Source of the DNA: an uncultured Lachnospiraceae bacterium
GTDB lineage: Bacteria > Bacillota > Clostridia > Lachnospirales > Lachnospiraceae
Direction: 5' to 3'
Length of the DNA stretch: 64,000 nucleotides
Assembly: GCA_947593735.1 (NCBI GenBank)
Contig: CANQDT010000006.1
Span: 1-64,000 of the forward strand
Of this stretch, positions 8,301 through 15,105 are shown one piece after another. A program made the translations under genes and the position numbers. The notes under the pieces were generated by a model. The model saw nothing but the letters and a program-made list of their open reading frames with translations. It searched no databases and was not told the origin of the DNA. Each line of letters starts with the position of its first letter. The first letter of the stretch is position 1.

Positions 8301-10029
8301 CAAGCACGCGCTTCTGATCGACGCGGTTATTGTCGTCCGCGTCCGTATCGATCATCGTCTCGAACGTATCTTCCAGCGCAGCCGCGTTCGCCTCATGCAG
8401 GATCAAAAACGCCTTGCCGACTGCCCGAAGCCCGAATCCGGTCAGGTTGTTCCCCTGCGAGGGAAGCCGGTTCGGTCCGCCGATCCATTGAAAAACGCCG
8501 TCGCTTTTCTGGTACAGCCCTCCGTTGCTGCCCTGCGCCCTGGTCAGAAAGTCAAACCCGCTGACCGTCCGGTCCAACAGCTCCGCTTTCTGCGCTCTGT
8601 CCGTCGTATAAAAATTCCCCGCGTAAGCATAGGCAAACGCTTCCAGCCCGTTCAGCGGCGTCATATTCTGCGCGTTCATGCCGTTGCCCTCGCCGGTGAA
8701 GCTGTTCTTGTCCGTCGCCCGCGTGCTCGCGCTCGTATTCCGCGTAAGCATCCCTTTCAGGCACGGCAGATACCGGTTCCCGCTGTATACCTGGCGGTTC
8801 TTGAACAGTTCGATTTCCTGTACGGCGTACTCCCCGATCGTCTGCTTCATCGCGGCGATGTCCGCGCTGTCGTTGATATCATGGCGGTTGCTTCCGATCG
8901 TAACCGAACCCCGGACCGCCGTCTCTCCCGCAGCCGCAAAATCCTCCGGGGAGAACTGCGCTTCCTGCGTCATATACGCGGCGTAGATCCTCCGGCTGTC
9001 CCCGGTCTGCTCTTTGATCGGTTCCCCGGGATCCCCGGTGCTGTACAGGCGCAGGGAAACATACTTCTTCCCTGCCGTCAGCTGTTTCGGGATCTTATAG
9101 GTACTGTAAATAAAGCCATTCTCGCACTGAGGGGCGTCGCTCAGGAAAGAAAGATCGACATACTGCTTTCTGTCCACTCCGCCGGAACGGTTCGGCGGCA
9201 CGTTTACCGCCTCCGCCGCGTTTCCGTACGGGCTTACCCCGATACAATTCGTCTGGGGATCCGCGACCCACAGCATACCGTCCGCCGTAGCGTTCGTATC
9301 ATTTCCCCACAATTTCACGGTAAAATAATTCTGTTTCTCCGGATCACATTTCAGATTTACTGCCATTGAGCCTCTCGGCTGCAATGTGCGGTATGTAAGC
9401 TCCTGTCCCTCAAAGATATTGGTCGCCGCGTTATTGACCCGGATCCCCTCATATTGGTTCGCCGCTTCACTTTCCGTATTGCCAAAATACAGATAATCCC
9501 GGATCTGCTCTTCCTGCTCCGACGTATAGACAGGCGGCGCTTCCCGGGGCAGCGTAATATTATAATTGACAGAGCTTCCGTCCAGCGTAATCTCCATCCG
9601 GACCGTCTGCGGTCCCTCGAACCATTTCGGCTGTACGACCGTATAACCGGAACGGCTTCGGCTGAGATAATGGCTTCCGCTGTAATTTCCGTTTTCCGCG
9701 GATATGGAAGTCAGATAAGCGCTCCCCATGCTGATACCCGACGTGCCGGCAACCTCGTCCAGCAGCGCGGTAAATTTCGCGTAATCCGCGACGGTCACTG
9801 CCACCGAAGACAGATACCGCCCGGTTGTTTCCTGTGTGGAATAGGAATACGTCAGGCTGGAAATCCCGTCTTTGGGATTGCCGTCCTCCCCAAATAATTT
9901 CGCTGCGTCCGGAACGGGTACGCCCGGTTCCACCGCGGCCGATACCGGCACGGTTCCGATGCCGACAGGCATTGCCGCCGTCACGCTCAGAACGAACGCC
10001 AGAAGCAAGCCCATAACTCTCCTTCTCAT
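5389..10029 (-). CDS. Secreted multidomain protein with dockerin, candidate polysaccharide-degrading enzyme
   Basis: 1546 residues with a signal peptide (about 1-32, ending PVSAA). The N-terminal 330 residues look beta-rich. Residues about 380-960 are alpha-helical with many Trp/Tyr/Asp residues, resembling an (alpha/alpha) toroid of a glycoside hydrolase or lyase, but no catalytic family is recognised. A Listeria-Bacteroides type repeat (GYEFTGWLNS) lies near 1110, a DNRLRE/CBM96-like domain at about 1225-1450, and a dockerin at the end: the first loop DTNNDGSITAVDA is intact, the second (KVTGGETVTTADV) is degenerate. The ribosome site is GAGAGGGG. The dockerin implies docking onto a cohesin, such as those encoded at 32487-37117. 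Confidence 0.8.
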   Translation of the reverse strand: MRRRVMGLLLAFVLSVTAAMPVGIGTVPVSAAVEPGVPVPDAAKLFGEDGNPKDGISSLTYSYSTQETTGRYLSSVAVTVADYAKFTALLDEVAGTSGISMGSAYLTSISAENGNYSGSHYLSRSRSGYTVVQPKWFEGPQTVRMEITLDGSSVNYNITLPREAPPVYTSEQEEQIRDYLYFGNTESEAANQYEGIRVNNAATNIFEGQELTYRTLQPRGSMAVNLKCDPEKQNYFTVKLWGNDTNATADGMLWVADPQTNCIGVSPYGNAAEAVNVPPNRSGGVDRKQYVDLSFLSDAPQCENGFIYSTYKIPKQLTAGKKYVSLRLYSTGDPGEPIKEQTGDSRRIYAAYMTQEAQFSPEDFAAAGETAVRGSVTIGSNRHDINDSADIAAMKQTIGEYAVQEIELFKNRQVYSGNRYLPCLKGMLTRNTSASTRATDKNSFTGEGNGMNAQNMTPLNGLEAFAYAYAGNFYTTDRAQKAELLDRTVSGFDFLTRAQGSNGGLYQKSDGVFQWIGGPNRLPSQGNNLTGFGLRAVGKAFLILHEANAAALEDTFETMIDTDADDNNRVDQKRVLAYAALFSKVRDFLESPAGSGHAPNQDMADIIALLRFDQSLAIIDDYIEAHPDLYPDPSSVTETTFGEYSWPFAWEHQDEKQMTLYPGTDFEKQVNGPERVKNSIDIGLGIAPNISTYSYWVSPKGLILENFGSINGGFTGDYGSAAVAEVSQIVEMAAEHYYPDRKEDYWEILNQVYDTISNFYFIENDGGNHATLYAEGIIGERNPGYPGVVRYALDEYGATGLNDGKGNIQALKIMQYYLEHGRIDKAVSGNNLVNSGYAHFEDDAIENIKLYYSIEDVVSRITDEVKAYEFPANLEEVQEPTAWADEMGHTVTVNFGKEKLFFNLNYRTWMHSQKTYTHDQENRILPTELTRFHRKNGVYDNYGYASTTVYGWSRANPTGGWNYSNDYIEAMFLTRFSDELTILMNTTGCGLDYCGKGNPIDYTGGQLDLDLKPGEYVDLISGQEYTLASQKEIDALSIPHNTTMVLMYKEALAKHTVTYVAEDGSNVPTDENEYSKGSAVTVSEEIPTRDGYEFTGWLNSLNGQMAYPGGSFVMGEEDVTLTAIWAKLYDLELTSDHPEGSDAAGTLELYENGLPLSGRQIGAGRELTVMINPAEGSRLLALEKTEGETTANVTTSVDANTYTFTMPESPVSILALFTETDVKESSVIAVEDRGFRINNRNIKGNTGNVELRNQSKTEVDHGFVAAFKFDLSDVLADMKPTDQFLDFRLQLITEWAQGTDEYKTHNVTLFSNDWAESPDNTNQYDNKASLIDQSVASGTLAQIHAKGNGSTMIYQNMVENDVCSLEQYRSVSGNMADAMNQKKGEGLFQSDQKLSFLVSSSAAGDSVIRFMSKDTENSSRTIDGDTYRINDLIERYHAEESDFKPKLLIRYGSEQPDVQEESDKALEDYHNPIPVYRTGDTNNDGSITAVDALIALQFSVGEQKEESFTNEQIASYRAAKVTGGETVTTADVLQILEAAANHRSFD

Positions 10030-10130
10030 TCTTTACTTCCCCTCTCTCATGAATTGCCAAACCATCCCATATAGAAAAAAATCATTTTCCTTGTTATGAT
10101 ACCTTACCGCTAAGCTCGAAAATACCTCGC

Positions 10131-10212
10131 CAGCTCGACTACCGTCTCGCTGGTGATAGTCGTCAAATGCCGGTTCATGCAAGCATGACCGTCATTTTCC
10201 TTGTTATTATAT
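10131..10212. repeat. Palindromic intergenic repeat, copy 1
   Basis: An 82-base unit starting cagctcgactaccgtctcgc. It contains two inverted pairs: GACTA..TAGTC, and AATGCCGGTTCATGC against GCATGACCGTCATT with a 2-base loop. A second copy follows directly and a third lies near 63 kb. A truncated relative (gctcgaaaatacctcgcc) precedes it at 10114-10131. Confidence 0.85.
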
Positions 10213-10296
10213 CAGCTCGACTACCGTCTCGCTGGAGATAGTCGTCAAATGCCGGTTCATGCAAGCATGACCGTCATTTTCCTTGTTATTATATCA
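10213..10296. repeat. Palindromic intergenic repeat, copy 2
   Basis: Direct tandem copy of the preceding 82-base unit, differing at one internal base (tggagatag for tggtgatag). It ends in the same ttgttattatatca tract. The two copies fill most of the 420-base gap between the dockerin gene and spoIVB; apart from them and the GC-rich hairpin at 10399 I see nothing else in that gap. Confidence 0.85.
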
Positions 10297-10398
10297 TATC
10301 ATATATCAGGTATCCAGCGGTTTTCTTTTGGATGTTCGCTATAATGCCAATTTTCGTTCTCATTTTGTGCTTATGCCGTCTGGTTGATAATAGGTTCC

Positions 10399-10426
10399 GC
10401 CTGCGGCGTTTTGATCCGCCGCAGGC
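10399..10426 (-). terminator. Probable terminator after spoIVB
   Basis: A 10-base GC-rich stem, GCCTGCGGCG with CGCCGCAGGC, and an 8-base loop, 24 bases after the spoIVB stop. The following sequence on the minus strand is only weakly T-rich, so the call is moderate. Confidence 0.5.
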
Positions 10427-10449
10427 AGAGCCATCATCCATTCTGGTTT

Positions 10450-11214
10450 TTACTTCGCAAGGTCCATCGCGTAAACCGCGTATCCTTTGGTCGGATCCTG
10501 GACAAATACGTGCGTGACCGCGCCGACCAGCCGTCCATCCTGAAGGATCGGCGTTCCGCTCATGCCCTGTACAATCCCGCCGGTTTCTTTCAGAAGCTCC
10601 TGATCCGTGATCCGGATCACCATTCCTTTCTCTTTATTCTGCATTTCTGTATCAGTTTTCAAAATCTGGATATGATAGTCCTTAGGAACTCCGGAAATCC
10701 AGGAACGAATGACCGCAGCGCCTCTGTGAACCTCCGCGTAACTTTCCGCTAACGGAACTGCCGATTCCTTTTTCTGATTTTGCTGAAATGTTCCGCGAAG
10801 CTCCCCATAGATGCCGTGAACCGTATTTCCCATGATCGAACCCATATAGAGGGACGGACTTTCCTCCATGCTTCCGACCAGTTCCCCCGGCGTTCCTTTT
10901 TTCCCTTTAATGATCGAGAGAAGCGACGATTGATAAACGTCTCCTCGGCTCAGGGAAAATAATTGTCCTTTTTCGTCATAAATTCCGTGTCCCAGCGCGA
11001 CATAATCATCTTCTGTAGTATAAGTGAGAGTTCCGATTCCCTGGCAATTTTTAAAAACTTTTTCCCCGTTGGCAAGCACGTCGTAACGGTCGGACTGTAC
11101 ATAGATCCCGATCGGCTGCCCGCCGGGATATACCTTTTCCGCCGCCTGCGCCGCGCTCTGGCTGCCGAACAGCAGCAACAGGGAGAGAACAAAAACCATC
11201 ACTTTTTGTTTCAT
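10450..11214 (-). CDS. spoIVB: SpoIVB-type serine peptidase lacking the PDZ domain
   Basis: 254 residues from the ATG at 11214, which has AAGGAGGTG 5 bases upstream. SpoIVB is the forespore-secreted S55 peptidase that triggers sigma-K activation. An N-terminal signal segment (about 1-25) is followed by VYPGGQPIGIYV, then after only about 25 residues by the peptidase domain: GIGTLTYT, the His motif VALGHGI, and the Ser motif VQGMSGTPILQDG with GAVTHVFVQDPTKGYAVY. The PDZ domain that normally separates these parts (total length about 400) is absent. It follows recN but is separated from it by a terminator, so it is probably transcribed alone. spo0A, the usual next gene, is not here. Confidence 0.9.
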   Translation of the reverse strand: MKQKVMVFVLSLLLLFGSQSAAQAAEKVYPGGQPIGIYVQSDRYDVLANGEKVFKNCQGIGTLTYTTEDDYVALGHGIYDEKGQLFSLSRGDVYQSSLLSIIKGKKGTPGELVGSMEESPSLYMGSIMGNTVHGIYGELRGTFQQNQKKESAVPLAESYAEVHRGAAVIRSWISGVPKDYHIQILKTDTEMQNKEKGMVIRITDQELLKETGGIVQGMSGTPILQDGRLVGAVTHVFVQDPTKGYAVYAMDLAK

Positions 11215-11244
11215 TTTTACACCTCCTTCCGGCTTCTGCCTCAC

Positions 11245-11281
11245 AAAAAAACCGCATCAGAACGAATTGCCCTGATACGGT
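11245..11281 (-). terminator. Terminator after recN
   Basis: Stem ACCGTATCAG with CTGATGCGGT on the minus strand, followed by seven T's. It lies between the recN stop and the spoIVB ribosome site and separates the two transcripts. Confidence 0.85.
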
Positions 11282-11311
11282 CATAGCATATGTGTTCTCC
11301 GGCTCTCATAG

Positions 11312-12991
11312 TCAGTCTAATTTTGCTCTGCCTGCCAAATGTTTCATTTCCCGCGCGTTTTGCACCACGGTATCCGTGATCGTCACGCCGCCGGTAATTC
11401 TTGCCAGTTCGAGAACCGACTCTTCCTGGGACAATAATTGTATCTCCGTCCTGGTCGCGCCGTCTTTTGTCTTTTTTTCAATTAAAAAATGATGATCCGC
11501 CATGGCGGCGATCTGCGCCAGATGCGTAATGCACAATACCTGATGGCTGCGGCTGATCACATTCAGCTTTTCCGATACTTTCTGCGCCGTGCGGCCGCTG
11601 ATCCCTGTATCGATCTCGTCAAAGATCAGTGTCTCCACGTTATCGACGTCCGCCAGCACCGATTTTATCGCGAGCATGATCCGCGACAGTTCCCCGCCGG
11701 ACGCGACGTCCTTTAACGGGCGGAGCGGCATCCCCGGATTGGTCGTGATATAAAACGCGGCGTCGTCCATCCCGTTCGCCGTCGGTTCCTTTTTCTCCTG
11801 GAACTCCATACAGAACCGGACATCCAGAAAATTCAGATCCGACAGCGCGCTGCGGATCTTATCCACCAGTTCCGCGGACGCGCGCTTCCGCGCGTCGGTC
11901 AGGCGGGCGCAGACGGCAAGTACCTTTCTGCGCGCTTCCGCGTGATCCTTTTGCAGCTTTTCCAGATATTCCTCGTAATGTTCGAGCTTCTCCCGCTCCT
12001 TCTTCTTCCGCTCCAGCTGTTCCAGCGCCTCCCGCACTGTGCCGCCGTATTTCGCCGTCACGCCGCGGATCGCGTCCAGCCTCCGCTCCGTCTCATAAAG
12101 CTCCGACGGGTCGAAGGTCAGGTCGTCCATATAACCGGCAATTTCGCGGTTCAAGTCATTGGCAAGGCTCTCAATGGTGGACAGCTGTTCGCCGATCGAA
12201 CCGAGCGCGTCGTCCAGGTCCGCGATCGAATAATACGTCCTGACCGCCCGGCTGATCTGTCCGCCCGCTCCGCTGCCCTCGTCCAGCGCGTCATGGATCT
12301 CATTCAGCCCCTCCGCGATGTCCCTGCCGTTTGCCATGCGGCGGTAGCGCCGTTCCAGTTCTTCTTCCTCGCCGGGCTGCAGCCTCGCCTGCTCGATCTC
12401 CGCGATCTCATAATCCAGAAAATCCTTCTGCCGGAGCCGTTCCTTCTCATCCGCCGATTCTTCCGACAGCTGATCTCTGTACTCCGTATAACGCCGGTAT
12501 TCTTCTTCCAGTTCCGCCTTGATCTCCGATACTTCTTTTCCCGCGAACCGGTCCAGGATCTCCAGATGTCTGGACGGATACAGCAGGGATTGATGTTCAT
12601 GCTGCCCGTGAATATCGATCAGGTACGCGGCGATCTCCTTCACCTTTGCCGCCGTCACCGTTTCCCCGTTGATCCGGCTGACGGAACGCCCCGACGTTAT
12701 CTTTCGCGACAACAAAACCTGCCTGTCGTCCATCCGTCCGATCCCTTCCTGCTCCAGCACGCGGTCCACCGTATCGTCCTTCATTTGAAACAGCAGTTCC
12801 ACGAGCGCGTCCTTCTCCGGGTCGCGCAGCATATCCTTTGTGAGTCTCCCGCCGAGCGCGCCGTTAATGGAATCGATCAAAATTGACTTTCCGGCTCCGG
12901 TCTCGCCGGTCAGAATATTCAGATTATCGTGAAAATCAATCTCCAGCTCGTCGATCAGCGCCAGATTTTTCACATGTAGATTCAGCAGCAT
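11312..12991 (-). CDS. recN: DNA repair protein RecN
   Basis: 559 residues, the normal length. RecN is a cytoplasmic SMC-like ATPase acting at DNA double-strand breaks. Walker A is LTGETGAGKSILIDSI near residue 30; the signature region is VASGGELSRIMLAIK and the Walker B TLIFDEIDTGISGRTAQKV, with a long coiled coil between (about 150-390). It follows argR by 24 bases, the common clostridial order, and ends in a clear terminator. Confidence 0.97.
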   Translation of the reverse strand: MLLNLHVKNLALIDELEIDFHDNLNILTGETGAGKSILIDSINGALGGRLTKDMLRDPEKDALVELLFQMKDDTVDRVLEQEGIGRMDDRQVLLSRKITSGRSVSRINGETVTAAKVKEIAAYLIDIHGQHEHQSLLYPSRHLEILDRFAGKEVSEIKAELEEEYRRYTEYRDQLSEESADEKERLRQKDFLDYEIAEIEQARLQPGEEEELERRYRRMANGRDIAEGLNEIHDALDEGSGAGGQISRAVRTYYSIADLDDALGSIGEQLSTIESLANDLNREIAGYMDDLTFDPSELYETERRLDAIRGVTAKYGGTVREALEQLERKKKEREKLEHYEEYLEKLQKDHAEARRKVLAVCARLTDARKRASAELVDKIRSALSDLNFLDVRFCMEFQEKKEPTANGMDDAAFYITTNPGMPLRPLKDVASGGELSRIMLAIKSVLADVDNVETLIFDEIDTGISGRTAQKVSEKLNVISRSHQVLCITHLAQIAAMADHHFLIEKKTKDGATRTEIQLLSQEESVLELARITGGVTITDTVVQNAREMKHLAGRAKLD

Positions 12992-13015
12992 GAAACTCCC
13001 CTTCTTCTCGTTTTT

Positions 13016-13465
13016 TTATACCATCATTGACCGGATAGAAGCCACGACCTGCCCGGACATTTCATTCGTCCGGACCACGCACAGGATCGTATCGTCCCCG
13101 GCGATGCATCCGACCACGCCGTCGATCTCCATCCCGTCAAGCGCGGCGGCGACCGCCATCGCCATTCCGGCGACCGTTTTCACAACGATGATATTCTGCG
13201 CGATCTCCATGGACATCACGCCGTCCCGGAGCACCCGCTTGTATTTTTCACGGTTCTGAAATTCATTTTGTTTCAGCACGATATACTTCTGCCGCCCGTT
13301 GCCGAGCGCCAGCTTGGTCAGCTTCATTTCCCGGATGTCGCGGGAGATCGTCGCCTGCGTCGTGGGAAAGCCCGCTTCCAAAAGCCGTTCCGCCAGCTCG
13401 TCCTGCGTTTCGATATCGTGCTTCTCAATGATCTCCAGAATCGCCGCCTGCCGTTGTTCCTTCAT
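13016..13465 (-). CDS. argR: Arginine repressor ArgR
   Basis: 149 residues. Cytoplasmic arginine-dependent regulator of arginine genes, active as a hexamer. The N-terminal winged helix shows DELAERLLEAGFPTTQATIS then RDIREMKLTKL; the C-terminal arginine-binding and oligomerisation domain contains VGCIAGDDTILCVVR. It starts 9 bases after nadK in the dxs-tlyA-nadK-argR-recN cluster, so it is probably co-transcribed. No own operator was identified nearby. Confidence 0.96.
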   Translation of the reverse strand: MKEQRQAAILEIIEKHDIETQDELAERLLEAGFPTTQATISRDIREMKLTKLALGNGRQKYIVLKQNEFQNREKYKRVLRDGVMSMEIAQNIIVVKTVAGMAMAVAAALDGMEIDGVVGCIAGDDTILCVVRTNEMSGQVVASIRSMMV

Positions 13466-13474
13466 GTCGCCCTC

Positions 13475-14293
13475 CTATCGGTTCCCGAATTTGCTCCGCA
13501 ATATTTCATAAAAACTGATCTGACGGAGCCGGATCAGCCGCGCCGTCCATTTGCTTTTATATACCGTAACCTCGTCTCCCGGCTCAAGCGGAAGATCAAC
13601 TTTTCCGTCAAACGTCGCGGCGGCTTCCTCCGCCTGCGTTTTTCTCACGCGCCCGATCTCGATCCGGATCCGGTCGTCCGCGGACAGCACAATACTCCGC
13701 GCGGTGAGGGAATGGGGCGAGATCGGCGTTACAACGATCGCCTGGCTCCGCGGGTTCACCACCGGACCGCCCGCGGACAGATTATATCCGGTTGAACCGG
13801 TCGGCGTGGAAAGGATCACGCCGTCGGCTTCATAAATATCCAGCAATTCATCATTTACCCGGAGTTTCAGCTGGACGATGCGGGAAAAGCCCGTGCGCCC
13901 GATGACGATATCATTCAGCGCGGAGACCGGGGCGGTCGTTCCCGACCTGCGCTTCGCCCATCCCTCCAGCATCATCCGCCGCTCAATGCTGTATTCGTCC
14001 CGCCGCAGGCAGTCGAGCGTTTTTTCAAGGTCAGCGACCTCGATCTCAGCCAGAAATCCGAGCCTGCCCACATTGACCCCGATCATCGGAATGTCCCGTT
14101 CCACCAGAGAGCGCGCCGCCTGCAGGATCGTGCCGTCGCCTCCGACGATGATCGCGCAGTCCGGCGTTTCGTCCGTCACCTGATCGACGATCGCGCACGC
14201 GCAGCCATGCCCGAGAAAATAATCCCGGATCCGGCTGCTCAGGGCAAGATTCCTGTCTTTTTCCGTATTCGCTATGACCACAAAATCCTTCAT
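13475..14293 (-). CDS. nadK: NAD kinase
   Basis: 272 residues. Phosphorylates NAD to NADP in the cytoplasm. The GGDGT motif (IVGGDGTILQAAR, near residue 52), GVNVGRLGFLAE, and the substrate motif TPTGSTGYNLSAGGPVV are all present. It overlaps tlyA by 4 bases, so translation is coupled. Confidence 0.97.
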   Translation of the reverse strand: MKDFVVIANTEKDRNLALSSRIRDYFLGHGCACAIVDQVTDETPDCAIIVGGDGTILQAARSLVERDIPMIGVNVGRLGFLAEIEVADLEKTLDCLRRDEYSIERRMMLEGWAKRRSGTTAPVSALNDIVIGRTGFSRIVQLKLRVNDELLDIYEADGVILSTPTGSTGYNLSAGGPVVNPRSQAIVVTPISPHSLTARSIVLSADDRIRIEIGRVRKTQAEEAAATFDGKVDLPLEPGDEVTVYKSKWTARLIRLRQISFYEILRSKFGNR

Positions 14294-15105
14294 TGTTTTC
14301 CTCCGGTATCCAGTTCGCGGTGGGACGCTTCCACGACTTCATCAATGTCCAGCCCGCCGCTTCCGGATCCTTTCTCCTGCTTGCAGATGTGAAATAAATA
14401 TTCGATGTTCCCTTCCGGTCCCCTGATCGGGGAAAAATCCAGATGCAGCGGCGCGAAGCCGATCTGTCCGGCATACGAAACGATCCTCCCGATCACTTCC
14501 CGGTGAACCGCCCGGTCCCGGACGACGCCCTTTTTGCCGACCTTTTCCCGTCCCGCCTCAAACTGCGGTTTGATCAGGCAGACAGCTTCCCCGCCGTCCT
14601 CAAGGAGTGCGCGCACGGGAAGCAATACTTTTTCCAGTGAAATAAACGACACGTCGATGGAGGCGAACGCGATGCGGTCCGGAATATCTTCGGGCTGCAC
14701 ATAACGGATGTTCGTTTTCTCCATGCAGACAACGCGCGGGTCGTTTCTGAGCTTCCAGTCGAGCTGACCGCGGCCCACATCCACCGCGTATACCTTTGCC
14801 GCACCGTTCTGCAGCATACAATCGGTAAATCCCCCGGTCGAGGAACCGACGTCCATACAGATCCTGTCCTCAATATGCAGGTCAAACCGGCGCATCGCCT
14901 TTTCGAGCTTCAGCCCGCCCCGGCTGACATACGGAAGCGTATTGCCGCGCACTTCGATCGCGCACCGGTCGTCAAACGCCGCGCCGGCTTTGTCTTCCTT
15001 TCTGCCGTCTACATATACGATACCCGCCATGATGATCGCCTTTGCCTTTTCTCTGGAAGCGGCGAGCTTCCTCTGCACCAGCATGACGTCCAAACGTTCT
15101 TTCAT
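14290..15105 (-). CDS. tlyA: TlyA-family rRNA 2'-O-methyltransferase / hemolysin A-like
   Basis: 271 residues. N-terminal S4 RNA-binding domain (RLDVMLVQRKLAASREKAK) then an FtsJ-type methyltransferase with the SAM motif MDVGSSTGGFTDCML near residue 85, ASIDVSFISL and LIKPQFEAG. Related proteins methylate 16S and 23S rRNA; the target here is not shown. It overlaps both dxs and nadK by 4 bases, the classic clostridial arrangement. Confidence 0.93.
   Translation of the reverse strand: MKERLDVMLVQRKLAASREKAKAIIMAGIVYVDGRKEDKAGAAFDDRCAIEVRGNTLPYVSRGGLKLEKAMRRFDLHIEDRICMDVGSSTGGFTDCMLQNGAAKVYAVDVGRGQLDWKLRNDPRVVCMEKTNIRYVQPEDIPDRIAFASIDVSFISLEKVLLPVRALLEDGGEAVCLIKPQFEAGREKVGKKGVVRDRAVHREVIGRIVSYAGQIGFAPLHLDFSPIRGPEGNIEYLFHICKQEKGSGSGGLDIDEVVEASHRELDTGGKQ

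Noticed and set aside
7297..9369. 690-residue open frame on the plus strand inside the dockerin gene
   Set aside because: Antisense to a coherent secreted protein; its translation is Arg/His-rich with no recognisable fold, as expected from GC-rich codon use.
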